The position numbers and the translations under genes were made by a program. From Mesorhizobium_B sp035998495 (lineage in GTDB: Bacteria > Pseudomonadota > Alphaproteobacteria > Rhizobiales > Rhizobiaceae), in the NCBI GenBank assembly GCA_035998495.1, contig DASYHP010000087.1:1-64000 (forward strand): DNA of 64,000 nucleotides. The letters are read 5' to 3'. The notes below the pieces were generated by a model. The model had not been told where the DNA came from. It saw only the letters and a program-made list of their open reading frames with translations, and did not search any database. Positions 25,277-33,755 of this stretch are shown piece after piece; within the stretch, counting starts at the first letter, position 1, and each line of letters starts with the position of its first letter.

Positions 25277-25313
25277 GGAACCTCGGCAAGCGAAACCGGA
25301 ACGGACACAGCCG

Positions 25314-25331
25314 CAAAAAACGGCCGCGCCG
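25314..25331 (-). terminator. probable terminator of the phn operon
   Basis: On the minus strand CGGC-GCG-GCCG is followed by six T. It lies about 75 bp after the phnE2 stop and before the L,D-transpeptidase start. The stem is short, so strength is uncertain. Confidence 0.5.
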
Positions 25332-25407
25332 AAAACCCATGGAGGTCCCGGCTGTTCCCTGGCAGTCGTTCAAGTTCTGTTTGCCGGCGCACCGTTGGCC
25401 GATGCGC

Positions 25408-26745
25408 TCACCGCCGGCCGATGAGCCGCGACCGGAGCTTGCCCGAGATCACGTCCATGACCGTGACCATCAGGATGGTCAGGATGATGTAGTAGGTGAC
25501 TTCCTCCCAGTCCTTCTGGGTCTGGATCGCCTGGGTGAGAAGCAGGCCGATGCCGCCGCCCACGATCGCGCCGATCACGGTGGCGCTGCGGGTGTTCGAT
25601 TCGAAATAATAGAGGATCTGGCTGATGATCACGGGCGCGATCTGTGGCATCACGCCGAAACGGTTGCGCTGGAGCGCGTTCGCCCCCGTCGCGCGCAAGC
25701 CTTCCACCTGCTTGCTGTCCACATTCTCCAGGGCTTCGGAAAAGAGCTTGTTGAAGGTGCCGGTGTCGGTCAGCAGAATGGCGAGGCTCCCCGTCAGCGG
25801 GCCGGGACCGAAGGCCCGGCTCAAGACGATCGTCCAGATCAGCCCGTCCACCCCGCGCAGGAAGTCGGCCAGGCGGCGCACGGCGAAGCGGACGATCCGC
25901 CCCGGCGCGAAATTACTGGCGGCGAGGAAGGCCAGCGGCAGCGCGATCAGCGCCGCGCCCATCGTGCCGAGAAAGGCCATCAGGATCGTCTCGAAGATTG
26001 CCCACGCGACGTCGCCGTGCCGCCACATGGGGTTGTTCCAGAAATCCGAAGCCATGGCGGCCAGGTTCGATTGGCCGGGCCGCACGCGCTCGTCGGACAA
26101 GGCGAGCGACAGAAGCTCGCCCGCCGATCTACCGTGGAAGGGGCTATCCAGCGTGAAGAAGAACAGCTCCCAGCCCAGGAAGTACCGAAACACTTCCGCG
26201 CGCGTCCGCGTGACGCTCAGGCGACCTTCGGGCGTGGTCACGGACACGCGCGCGTCCGATGCGTTGATCCAGTCCGGAAGCTCCGCCCTCGGCGCGGAAA
26301 CCGTGATGCCGCCAGCGCCCTGGGCGATTTCAAGCAATCCGTATCCGGGAACGTTGAACCGCACGACGTCGGCATCGAAGCGGACGACGCCGTCATTGGC
26401 GAGTTCGATGACGGTGGCCTCGCCGTCCCGCCGCACCCAGTCCGGCCACTGGCCGTCGCGGTAGGTTCCCTTGCTCTCGCCCTCGACCGCGACCACGGTG
26501 CGGCCCGTGCGGTTGTCGCGGCTCACATGGGTCTTGTGGCTGTAGGCGTCGGCGAGAAGGATCTGGGCGTTGTCGAGTCGCGCGCGCTGCGCGATGCCGA
26601 AGATGTCGAAGGCGAAGAAGACATAGACGAGATAGGCCAGCGCCGCGGCCGGCGCGCCGAAGGCCAACAGGCGCTTCTTCCGAAAGAGCCGGTCGGCGGA
26701 CGCGCGGATCGCGGCCAAGTCGTCGCCCATGTCGAGAACGGTCAT
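25408..26745 (-). CDS. phnE: phosphonate/phosphate ABC transporter permease 2, long form
   Basis: The ATG at 26745 overlaps the phnE1 stop. The 445-residue protein has one N-terminal TM (about 27-46), then roughly 150 residues of mainly beta-strand extracytoplasmic sequence, then the normal PhnE permease core. The core includes the EAA-type loop VEGLRATGANALQRNRFGVMPQIAP. Standard PhnE proteins lack the insertion. The layout resembles the second permease of the rhizobial PhoCDET system. Confidence 0.88.
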   Translation of the reverse strand: MTVLDMGDDLAAIRASADRLFRKKRLLAFGAPAAALAYLVYVFFAFDIFGIAQRARLDNAQILLADAYSHKTHVSRDNRTGRTVVAVEGESKGTYRDGQWPDWVRRDGEATVIELANDGVVRFDADVVRFNVPGYGLLEIAQGAGGITVSAPRAELPDWINASDARVSVTTPEGRLSVTRTRAEVFRYFLGWELFFFTLDSPFHGRSAGELLSLALSDERVRPGQSNLAAMASDFWNNPMWRHGDVAWAIFETILMAFLGTMGAALIALPLAFLAASNFAPGRIVRFAVRRLADFLRGVDGLIWTIVLSRAFGPGPLTGSLAILLTDTGTFNKLFSEALENVDSKQVEGLRATGANALQRNRFGVMPQIAPVIISQILYYFESNTRSATVIGAIVGGGIGLLLTQAIQTQKDWEEVTYYIILTILMVTVMDVISGKLRSRLIGRR

Positions 26746-27605
26746 GGAGCTCCCCTCACAAGCCTGTTGCGGGTGCGGCTCGACAACTGGTCGATGGCGA
26801 CGATCGTCAGGAACAGGAGCAGAAAGATCGCCGCCGCCGCATCGTAGCGGCCGGCGCCCCAACTGATCGCAACCCGAAGCTCCGCGCCGATGCCGCCCGC
26901 GCCCACGAAGCCCAGGATGGCGGACGCCCGCACATTGATCTCGAAGCGCAGCAGCGCATAGGACAGATAGTTGGGCGCGACCTGCGGCGCCACGCCCAGC
27001 CACATGCGCTGCGCCCAGGACGCGCCGACCGACGCCAAGCCCTCCACGGGCTTGATGTCCACATTCTCATTGACCTCGGAGAACAGCTTTCCCAGCGCGC
27101 CCCCCGTGTGCAGCGTGATCGCGATCATGGCCGGCACCGGCCCGCCGCCCAGGATGAAGATGAAGACCAGCGCCACCACCAGTTCGGGCAGCGCGCGAAG
27201 CACGTCCATCACGCGGCGGAACACTGGCGCCAGGCGTGGCCAGCGCGCCAGCCCGCGGGTGGAGAGAAGCGAGAGCAGGATCGCGAGCATCGTGCCGAGC
27301 AGCGTGGAGACGGCCGCGACGTTGAGGGTCTCGATCAGCGCCGGCAGATAACGCAGGAGGTTGGCGGGAAGCTCTGCGATCTTGTCGAGGGCTTCGCCGA
27401 CCAGTTCGGCGGGAAAGGCGAACACCATGGGCAGGCCGTCGATGAAGCCGCCCGCATTGCGCTCTTCGGCGAGGTTGAAGCCGGCCGCGAGCAGGGCCGC
27501 GAACACGATGAGCAGAAGCCCCGAATAGATGCGCTTCCTGCGCACCATGTCGAGATAGTTCTCGCGGATACGACCGCTCGCATCCGCGGCCATGCCGCTT
27601 GCCAT
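26742..27605 (-). CDS. phnE: phosphonate/phosphate ABC transporter permease 1
   Basis: The 287-residue permease has about six TM segments and the PhnE EAA loop VEGLASVGASWAQRMWLGVAPQVAP. The ATG at 27605 is selected; a TTG at 27668 would add 21 non-conserved residues. It is paired with the long second permease, with a four-base overlap, so the transporter is a permease heterodimer fed by PhnD and powered by PhnC. Confidence 0.9.
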   Translation of the reverse strand: MASGMAADASGRIRENYLDMVRRKRIYSGLLLIVFAALLAAGFNLAEERNAGGFIDGLPMVFAFPAELVGEALDKIAELPANLLRYLPALIETLNVAAVSTLLGTMLAILLSLLSTRGLARWPRLAPVFRRVMDVLRALPELVVALVFIFILGGGPVPAMIAITLHTGGALGKLFSEVNENVDIKPVEGLASVGASWAQRMWLGVAPQVAPNYLSYALLRFEINVRASAILGFVGAGGIGAELRVAISWGAGRYDAAAAIFLLLFLTIVAIDQLSSRTRNRLVRGAP

Positions 27606-27725
27606 GCTGAAGCCCTGAAGGGAGAATGGGCGAGCCAACTCTTTGCCTTGGCGCAGGATCCTGTCCAAGACGTCTGCGACGTCTTGGGGCCAGCGGCAGA
27701 GAGGCCCGCCCAGAGGAGGAGCCGA

Positions 27726-28628
27726 TCAGTTCGTCTGCGCCTCGCGCACGGCGATGATGCTCTCGTAAGCCTCATGCGTGACCGGCTTGAAGCCGGCGGT
27801 GTCGCCCGCCGCCACGTTATACGCGCATTGCGCGTCGCGCGCGTGCAAGCCAGCCATCAGCTCGGTCATCTTGGTCTTGACCTCCTGGGGCAGCGCCTTG
27901 CGCAGCACGACCGGACCTTCAGGGATGGGTTTGGACTTCCAGATCTCGACGATGTCGTTCATGTCCACGAGGCCCGAGTCCACCGCCTTGCGCAGCGCGC
28001 CGGAATTGTAGCCATCCTCCCATGCGCCCTGGCCATCGGCCCAGGTGACGCCGGCGTCCACGTCGCCGTTCGCCACGGCCACGATGGTCTGTTCATGGCC
28101 TCCGGTGAAGACCACCTCGCCGAAATAGTCGCCGTTCTCCATGGAGGCGCCGGTCTCCTGCGGGATTTCGATCGAGGGGATCAGATAGCCCGAGGTGGAG
28201 TTCGGGTCGCCGAAGCCGAAGCGCTTGCCCTTCACGTCGGCGAGCGAGGCGATGCCGGAATCCTTCCGGGCGAAGCCGATGGAATGGTAGGTGGAGGAGC
28301 CGTCGAGATTGGTCTTCACCAGCACGACCTCGACCGCTTCGGGATCGGTGAGATAGGCCTTGGCGTAGGCCGACGCGCCGAGCCAGGCCATGTCGATCGT
28401 GCCGCCGAGCAGGCCCTGGATCACGCCGTCGTAGTCGGCGGGCGTGAAGAGCTTCACCGGCACGCCGAGCGCTTCCTCGGTGTAGGTCTTGAGGCATTCA
28501 TGCGAGTTCAGGCGATCCTGGGCGTTCTCGCCGCCCAGGATGCCGACGCGGAACTCGGAGATGTCCTGGGCCGCGGCCGGAAACGTCAAGACCGTGGCCG
28601 CCAAGGCGGCCGCAACAAGCTTCTTCAT
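27726..28628 (-). CDS. phnD: phosphonate/phosphate ABC transporter binding protein
   Basis: The 300-residue protein has a Sec signal peptide (cleavage after FPAAA, about residue 20). PhnD-family landmarks are FRVGILGGENAQDRL near the N-terminus, QGLLGGTIDMAWLGASAYAKAY, and FGDPNSTSGYLIPSIEI. The Tyr/Asp/Ser residues of these loops bind the phosphonate group. It precedes the two permease genes on the minus strand. Confidence 0.93.
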   Translation of the reverse strand: MKKLVAAALAATVLTFPAAAQDISEFRVGILGGENAQDRLNSHECLKTYTEEALGVPVKLFTPADYDGVIQGLLGGTIDMAWLGASAYAKAYLTDPEAVEVVLVKTNLDGSSTYHSIGFARKDSGIASLADVKGKRFGFGDPNSTSGYLIPSIEIPQETGASMENGDYFGEVVFTGGHEQTIVAVANGDVDAGVTWADGQGAWEDGYNSGALRKAVDSGLVDMNDIVEIWKSKPIPEGPVVLRKALPQEVKTKMTELMAGLHARDAQCAYNVAAGDTAGFKPVTHEAYESIIAVREAQTN

Positions 28629-28682
28629 TCGTCTCTCCTGCTGGGTTGAACCCCGCCGGCCTTTGCCAGCGGAAAAGAGCTC

Positions 28683-29507
28683 TCAGACCGCCATGGCAGC
28701 CTCGCGCCGGACCCTTTCCACCACGGGCTCGAGCGTCTCGATCCGGGTGGAGGTGGACGTCTCGGAAAATCCCTCGCCCGCGCCGTAGATCTCGCGCGCG
28801 GCGGCCGTGGTGAGTTCGGAGGGGCGGCCGTCGAAGACGATGCGGCCCGCGCGCATGCCGATCACGCGGTCACAATAGCGGCGCGCGGTATCCAGCGTGT
28901 GCAGGTTGCACAGGATGGTGCGGCCGTCCTCGTCATGGATGCGCCGCAGCGTGTCCATCACCACCTGCGCGTTCATGGGGTCGAGCGAGGCGATCGGCTC
29001 GTCGGCCAGGATGATCTTGGGATCCTGCATGAGCGCGCGGGCGATCGCCACGCGCTGCTGCTGGCCGCCCGACAGCGCCTCGACGCGCTTGGGCGCGTGC
29101 TCGGCGATGCCGAGCCGGGCCAGGATGTCGATGGCGCGGTGGATGTCAGCTTGCGGGAACAGGTTGAAGACGGTGGAAAGCGTGGAACGGCGGTTCAGCG
29201 TCCCGTGCAGGACGTTCGACACCACGTCGAGCCGCGGCACGAGGTTGAACTGCTGGAAGATCATGGCGCATTCGCTTTGCCAGCGGCGGAGCGCGGCCCC
29301 CGCCAGGCGCGAGACGGCGTCGCCGCCGAAGGCGATCACGCCATCGGTGGGGTCCACCAGCCGGTTGATCATGCGCAGCAATGTCGATTTGCCCGCGCCG
29401 GAGCGGCCGATGATGCCCAGCATCTGGCCCTGCGCCACATCGAGCGAGACAGAGCGGACGGCGAGGTTGCCGGAGAAATCCTTGGAAACGCTTTGAAGCC
29501 TCAGCAT
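28683..29507 (-). CDS. phnC: phosphonate/phosphate ABC transporter ATPase
   Basis: The 274-residue ATPase has Walker A GRSGAGKST (about 35-43), a Q loop (IFQQFNLV), the signature LSGGQQQRVAIARAL, Walker B ILADEPIASLDP, and the H loop NLHTLDTARRY. All catalytic elements are intact. The ATG at 29507 is preferred over a TTG four codons upstream. It is the first gene of the operon, about 50 bp downstream of a Pho box. Confidence 0.94.
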   Translation of the reverse strand: MLRLQSVSKDFSGNLAVRSVSLDVAQGQMLGIIGRSGAGKSTLLRMINRLVDPTDGVIAFGGDAVSRLAGAALRRWQSECAMIFQQFNLVPRLDVVSNVLHGTLNRRSTLSTVFNLFPQADIHRAIDILARLGIAEHAPKRVEALSGGQQQRVAIARALMQDPKIILADEPIASLDPMNAQVVMDTLRRIHDEDGRTILCNLHTLDTARRYCDRVIGMRAGRIVFDGRPSELTTAAAREIYGAGEGFSETSTSTRIETLEPVVERVRREAAMAV

Positions 29508-29554
29508 TCCAATGGTCAACCCTGTTCAAGACATCGCTCTCCTACGATGGCTCC

Positions 29555-29572
29555 AAGACAGATGGATGACAG
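29555..29572 (-). promoter_or_regulatory. Pho box upstream of phnC
   Basis: Read on the minus strand, CTGTCAT-CCAT-CTGTCTT is two 7-bp direct repeats separated by four bases. It matches the PhoB consensus CTGTCAT-N4-CTGTCAT at all but one repeat position. It predicts induction of phnCDE1E2 under phosphate limitation. The rest of the 29508-29827 gap shows no other clear gene. Confidence 0.75.
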
Positions 29573-29827
29573 ATCCGGCCGAAACTTTGCCCATTTATTT
29601 CTGTGAAGGAGCGATGTTTGCTGGCTAATCTTCGATGACCATCTCGGTTTCTCTCTTGAAAGCAGCGGCGCGCGGAAACGTGACAGGCCGCCACACGGCT
29701 GGAGTCCTTGCTCCAACGGTTTGCACGGATTGCGGATTTCCCCACCTTTTCCGCGCGGCTTTTCGGCCTGCGGCCTTGACGCTGCGGCGTCCTCCCCATC
29801 TTCTCTCGCTGAATCGGAGGCAGCAGG

Positions 29828-30094
29828 ATGCAGGACTGGCCGGACCGGCTGCTGGCCGCGGCGCTGATCGCAGGCATCGTCGGCGGCGTGCTCTACATGG
29901 CGTCGTTCTTCACCGCGTGGCCGACGATCTGGGGGGCCTCGACCGACATCTCCAGCGAGGAGCAAGCGGAGATCGACAAGTGCCTGCTGGTCATCTCTGA
30001 CTACAACAGCGGCCAGTTCGGCACGCTGGACGCAGCCGACGTGCGCCGCTGCCAGGACCTTCTGGAAAGGTCTCAGCCGCAAGCCGGACAGTGA
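29828..30094 (+). CDS. small membrane protein (88 aa)
   Basis: GGAGG lies seven bases before the ATG. The product has one TM segment near the N-terminus (LAAALIAGIVGGVLYMASFF, about 9-28) and a hydrophilic tail with two cysteines (KCLLVI, RRCQDLL). The second half could be periplasmic and disulfide-bonded. No family is recognised. It precedes the DNA repair gene on the same strand. Confidence 0.55.
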   Translation: MQDWPDRLLAAALIAGIVGGVLYMASFFTAWPTIWGASTDISSEEQAEIDKCLLVISDYNSGQFGTLDAADVRRCQDLLERSQPQAGQ

Positions 30095-30162
30095 GCCGAG
30101 GGCGCAGGCGTCGAGCCGCTCCTTGAGCGGGAACCTTGGGGAAGCTCGCGGATTCGGGCCGG

Positions 30163-30948
30163 ATGCGCCGCTCCGCCGCCCTCCCCCTGCTCGACCCGTC
30201 ACCGCGCCAGAAGGCGCTGGCGCTGCACGAAAAGCTTTGCCGCGAATGTGGCTGCCCGATCCCCTACTTTCGCGATCTCGACCCCTTGAGCGAACTGGTC
30301 GGCTCGCTCCTGTCCCACCGTACGCGCAACGCCGATTCGGGCGCGGCCTTCCGCAGCCTGCGCGAGCGCTTCCCCACCTGGGAGGCGGTGCGCGACGCCG
30401 ACACATCGCAGGTGCAGGAGGCCATCGGCCGCGTCACCTGGCCCGAGCAGAAGGCGCCGCGCATCCAGGCCGTGCTGCGCGCGATCACCGCGCGGGCGGG
30501 CCGGCTCGACCTCGGCTTTCTGGCGGCCCTGCCGGTGGCGGAGGCCCGCGCCTGGCTTGAAACCCTGCCCGGCGTCGGCGCGAAGACCAGCGCGGCCACG
30601 CTCAGCTTCAGCACGCTGCGCCGGCGCGCGCTGCCCGTGGACAGCCACCATCACCGGGTGGCGCAGCGCACGGGGCTGATCGGCGAGGGCGTGGCGGTCG
30701 GGCCGTCGCACGCGATCCTCGAGGCGCTCCTGCCGGAGGATTGGGACGCCCAGGCCGTTTATGACCATCACGAGGTGATGATGCTGCACGGCCAGAAATG
30801 CTGCTTCTTCCGCAACCCAGCCTGCACCCGCTGCGTGGTGCTCGATCTTTGCCCCACGGGCCAGGCCCGGCTCAACGCGGTCGTGGTCGATGACGCGCGG
30901 CCGCGGCAAGGCTCGTCGCAACGCCTCGCGCGAAAACTTGCTGGATGA
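30163..30948 (+). CDS. endonuclease III-like DNA glycosylase
   Basis: The 261-residue protein shows the helix-hairpin-helix LPGVGAKTSAATLSF with its catalytic Lys, the catalytic Asp in LPVDSHHHRVAQRTG, and a C-terminal [4Fe-4S] cluster motif (CCFFRNPACTRCVVLDLC). These are the features of the Nth/MutY superfamily that removes damaged bases. It is more divergent than canonical Nth, so the lesion specificity is open. The ATG at 30163 is preferred over a TTG at 30136. Its stop overlaps the phosphoesterase start. Confidence 0.85.
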   Translation: MRRSAALPLLDPSPRQKALALHEKLCRECGCPIPYFRDLDPLSELVGSLLSHRTRNADSGAAFRSLRERFPTWEAVRDADTSQVQEAIGRVTWPEQKAPRIQAVLRAITARAGRLDLGFLAALPVAEARAWLETLPGVGAKTSAATLSFSTLRRRALPVDSHHHRVAQRTGLIGEGVAVGPSHAILEALLPEDWDAQAVYDHHEVMMLHGQKCCFFRNPACTRCVVLDLCPTGQARLNAVVVDDARPRQGSSQRLARKLAG

Positions 30949-31478
30949 TCTTCTTCACGAGCGACACGCATTTCTCCGACCCGCGCGTGCTGCGCATCGA
31001 CCGCCGGCCCTTCGCCTCGCTCGCCGAGCACGACGAGGCGCTGATCGAGAACTGGAACGCCGCGGTCGGGTCCGCCGACGAGGTGTGGCACTTGGGCGAT
31101 TTCTGCCGGGCCGGCCCGCCCGGCCATGCGGAGGCGCTGCTGCGCCGCCTCAACGGGCGAAAGCATCTCGTGATCGGCAACAATGACGGGCCTGACACGC
31201 TGCATGCGCCGGGCTGGGCGAGCCGCCAGCACTATGCCGAGCTGGCGGTGGATGGGCAGCGGCTGGTGCTCTGCCACTACCCGTTCCGAACCTGGAATGG
31301 GATGGGCAGGCGCGCCGTCAACCTGCACGGCCATTCCCACGGGCGGCTCAAGCCCATGACGCGCCAGTACGATGTGGGCGTGGACCCGCAGGGGCTGAGG
31401 CCCGTGACGCTGGAAGCCATCCTGGCGGGGCGTCGGCGCGCCCGCGCGACCTCGCCTCCTGCCGGCAAGCCGGCCTAG
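30945..31478 (+). CDS. metallophosphoesterase
   Basis: The 177-residue protein is a compact calcineurin-like phosphoesterase: SDTHFSDPRV, EVWHLGDFC, VIGNNDG (GNHD variant), CHYPF, and LHGHSHG. All metal ligands are present. The ATG overlaps the glycosylase stop (ATGA), so the two are co-translated, suggesting a shared role in nucleic-acid repair, though the substrate is unknown. Confidence 0.88.
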   Translation: MIFFTSDTHFSDPRVLRIDRRPFASLAEHDEALIENWNAAVGSADEVWHLGDFCRAGPPGHAEALLRRLNGRKHLVIGNNDGPDTLHAPGWASRQHYAELAVDGQRLVLCHYPFRTWNGMGRRAVNLHGHSHGRLKPMTRQYDVGVDPQGLRPVTLEAILAGRRRARATSPPAGKPA

Positions 31479-31571
31479 AGCCTGTTATGGACGTCGGATA
31501 GGCCGCGCTTGGCGGTTGCCCCGCAGCTCCAGGCACGGCAAAGAAGGCACGGTTTTTTAGCGGAGGACGGC

Positions 31572-32648
31572 ATGCCGAAGTGGAAAGTCGCGGGCGTCAA
31601 CTTCGACCATTTCCACATGGGCGACCTCTTGCGGGAGGCATTCGAGCACCCGGACGTGGAGATCGCCGGCCTGTGCGACCGCGACCCGGCCCGCATGCAG
31701 GGCGCGGTCCAGAACTTCGGCGTCCCGCAAGAGCGCGTCTTCACCGATGTGGATGCCTGCCTGGAAAAAACCCGGCCCGATCTCGTGATCCTGTGCCCGG
31801 CCACCGCCGACCACGCCGACTATGTCGAGAAGGTCGCGCCCTTCGGGGTCCATGTGCTCGTGGAAAAGCCTTTCGCCGCAACCCTCGCGGAGGCCGACCG
31901 CATGATCGCGGCCCAGGAGAAAGCCGGAAAGCTGCTCGCCATCAATTGGCCGCTCGCCTGGGTTCCATCCCACGTCACGACCAAGCGGCTCATCGACGAG
32001 GGCGCGATCGGCGAGGTGATCGAAGTTCACCACTATGGCGGCAATCGTGGCCCGCTCTACCACCTGGCCGACAAGGTCGAGGTGACGGAAGAAGAGGTCC
32101 AGCGCAGAAAGCCCGACTCCTGGTTCTACAAGCGCTCGTCGGGCGGCGGCAGCCTGCAGGACTATCTGGGCTACGGCACCACGCTCGGCTCGTGGTTCAT
32201 GGACGGCCAAGCGCCCATCGAGGTGACGGCCGCCGTGGACGAGCCGGAAGGGTTGGAGGTGGACGAGCACGCGGTGGTGGTCGCGCGCTACCGCAGGGGG
32301 TTGAGCAAGTTCGAAACGCGCTGGGGCACCTTCACCGACCCCTGGACGCTCCAGCCCCAGCCCAAATGCGGCTTCGTGGTGGTGGGCACGGCGGGCACGA
32401 TCTCATCCTACGATTATGACGATCACGTCACCGTGCAGACCCGCGCCCGCCCGGAGGCCCACCCGATCCCCGTGGGCAAGATCTCGGCGCCGCGGCGCAA
32501 GCCCATCGAATATGTGCTGCACTGCATCGCCACGGGCGCAGCCCTCGAAGGGCCGCTCAGCCCGAGGCTGAGCCGCATCGGCCAGCAGATCGTGGACACG
32601 GCCGTGATCGCCGCGCGGGAGAAGCGCACCGTGCCGCTGGTGGGGTGA
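31572..32648 (+). CDS. Gfo/Idh/MocA family oxidoreductase
   Basis: The 358-residue protein has an atypical N-terminal Rossmann strand (WKVAGVNFDHFHMG), the conserved VLVEKPFA loop that contacts NAD(P), and a C-terminal alpha/beta domain with GGGSLQDYLGYGTTLGSWF. It oxidises a sugar, cyclitol or derivative. GCGGAGGACGGC precedes the ATG. It is the leftmost of three MocA-type genes in this locus and converges on the epimerase-like gene. Confidence 0.88.
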   Translation: MPKWKVAGVNFDHFHMGDLLREAFEHPDVEIAGLCDRDPARMQGAVQNFGVPQERVFTDVDACLEKTRPDLVILCPATADHADYVEKVAPFGVHVLVEKPFAATLAEADRMIAAQEKAGKLLAINWPLAWVPSHVTTKRLIDEGAIGEVIEVHHYGGNRGPLYHLADKVEVTEEEVQRRKPDSWFYKRSSGGGSLQDYLGYGTTLGSWFMDGQAPIEVTAAVDEPEGLEVDEHAVVVARYRRGLSKFETRWGTFTDPWTLQPQPKCGFVVVGTAGTISSYDYDDHVTVQTRARPEAHPIPVGKISAPRRKPIEYVLHCIATGAALEGPLSPRLSRIGQQIVDTAVIAAREKRTVPLVG

Positions 32649-32649
32649 G

Positions 32650-33744
32650 TCAGGCGCTCAGGAAAGCGAGATCGCAGGGCAGCGGCTCGGAACGACCATC
32701 CGCGCCGGTGACCCGCACGCCGCCCTCCGCAGGCCCCACGGCAGCCACCCTTCCGCCCGCCCACGCCACCGAGCCGATCACGTGGCGGACCTCCGTCACC
32801 TCGCCGTCCCCGAGCGTGAGGCCGGTGGGCACGCCCGCCGCCTCCAGCGGGTGCGGCTCTTCCCGAGCCGATGCGCCGAGCACCGCGCGGCCCACGCCCT
32901 CCTCCACGCCGAGCACGCTCACATGCCGGCCGTTCCACGGCGCGTAGTCGCGGCCGCCATTGGAGAACCACAGCATGGTCAGCGGCAGTTTCTTGGGGTC
33001 GCGCAGGCTCAGGAACAGATCGCCTTCCGTTCCCCTTTCGACCGCCGTCCAGCCCAGCTCCGAGCCTTGGGCCTCCACGCCCGCGCAAAAATCCTCGTGG
33101 CGCTCGCCGAAGGGATAGCTGGTGAGGTCGGCCATGCTCCCATCGGCACGGGGAAATCTTCGCGCGTCCGCTGACTTGGCCGGGTAGCGCAGGAGCGACC
33201 GGCCGCGCGCGGGGTCCGTCTCCAGCGGCTCGGGCAGGTTCTCGAACCAGCGTTTGGGCGAGAACGACAGCCGGCCCCCTTTCGGCAGCGAAAGCATGGC
33301 GTGATTGGCGACAGGGATGGTCCCCGAACCGCCCTCGAAGATGTGGCGCTGGTAGAGGAAGGGGTGTCCGTCCACCAGGCGCAGCTCCTTGGTGAGCTTC
33401 GCGCCCATCGCGCGGCGCGGGAGTTCGAATCGGGCGACTGTCCCGTTCCCTTGTCGCTCCGTGCCGCGATGCGCCCAAGAACTGTTGGCGGGCCAGCCAT
33501 GGGGCGGCGCACCATCGGCCTCCGCATTGCCAAAGGGCGCGCAGAAGAAGTCGCCGGCGAGCCGCTTGAGATGCGGGGCCGCGCTCGCGGGCAGCGCGTC
33601 CGCCCGGCCATGCCACGGCGCCTTGTGCAGCATGGACACGGTGCGGCCGCCGCGACTGACCGCGAGTTCCTCCACCATGCCGAAGGTCGGATCTAAGCGG
33701 AGACGGATCCCCTCCGCCTCGATCGCGATGGCTCGAACCGTCAT
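32650..33744 (-). CDS. aldose-1-epimerase-like protein
   Basis: The 364-residue protein has a galactose-mutarotase-like beta-sandwich pattern: LDPTFGMVEELAVSRGGRTVSMLHKAPW, GDFFCAPFGNA, GHPFLYQRHIFEGGSG, and LTMLWFSNGGRDY. The start at 33744 follows the family; an upstream extension in the same frame is antisense to the next gene and rejected. It could interconvert anomers of the sugar handled by this locus. Neither catalytic His nor Glu can be placed with certainty. Confidence 0.65.
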   Translation of the reverse strand: MTVRAIAIEAEGIRLRLDPTFGMVEELAVSRGGRTVSMLHKAPWHGRADALPASAAPHLKRLAGDFFCAPFGNAEADGAPPHGWPANSSWAHRGTERQGNGTVARFELPRRAMGAKLTKELRLVDGHPFLYQRHIFEGGSGTIPVANHAMLSLPKGGRLSFSPKRWFENLPEPLETDPARGRSLLRYPAKSADARRFPRADGSMADLTSYPFGERHEDFCAGVEAQGSELGWTAVERGTEGDLFLSLRDPKKLPLTMLWFSNGGRDYAPWNGRHVSVLGVEEGVGRAVLGASAREEPHPLEAAGVPTGLTLGDGEVTEVRHVIGSVAWAGGRVAAVGPAEGGVRVTGADGRSEPLPCDLAFLSA

Positions 33745-33755
33745 GGGCCACCCGT

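Noticed and set aside
25408..29507. Complete phosphonate degradation pathway
   Set aside because: Only transporter genes are present. No phnG-M C-P lyase or phosphonatase genes lie in the window.
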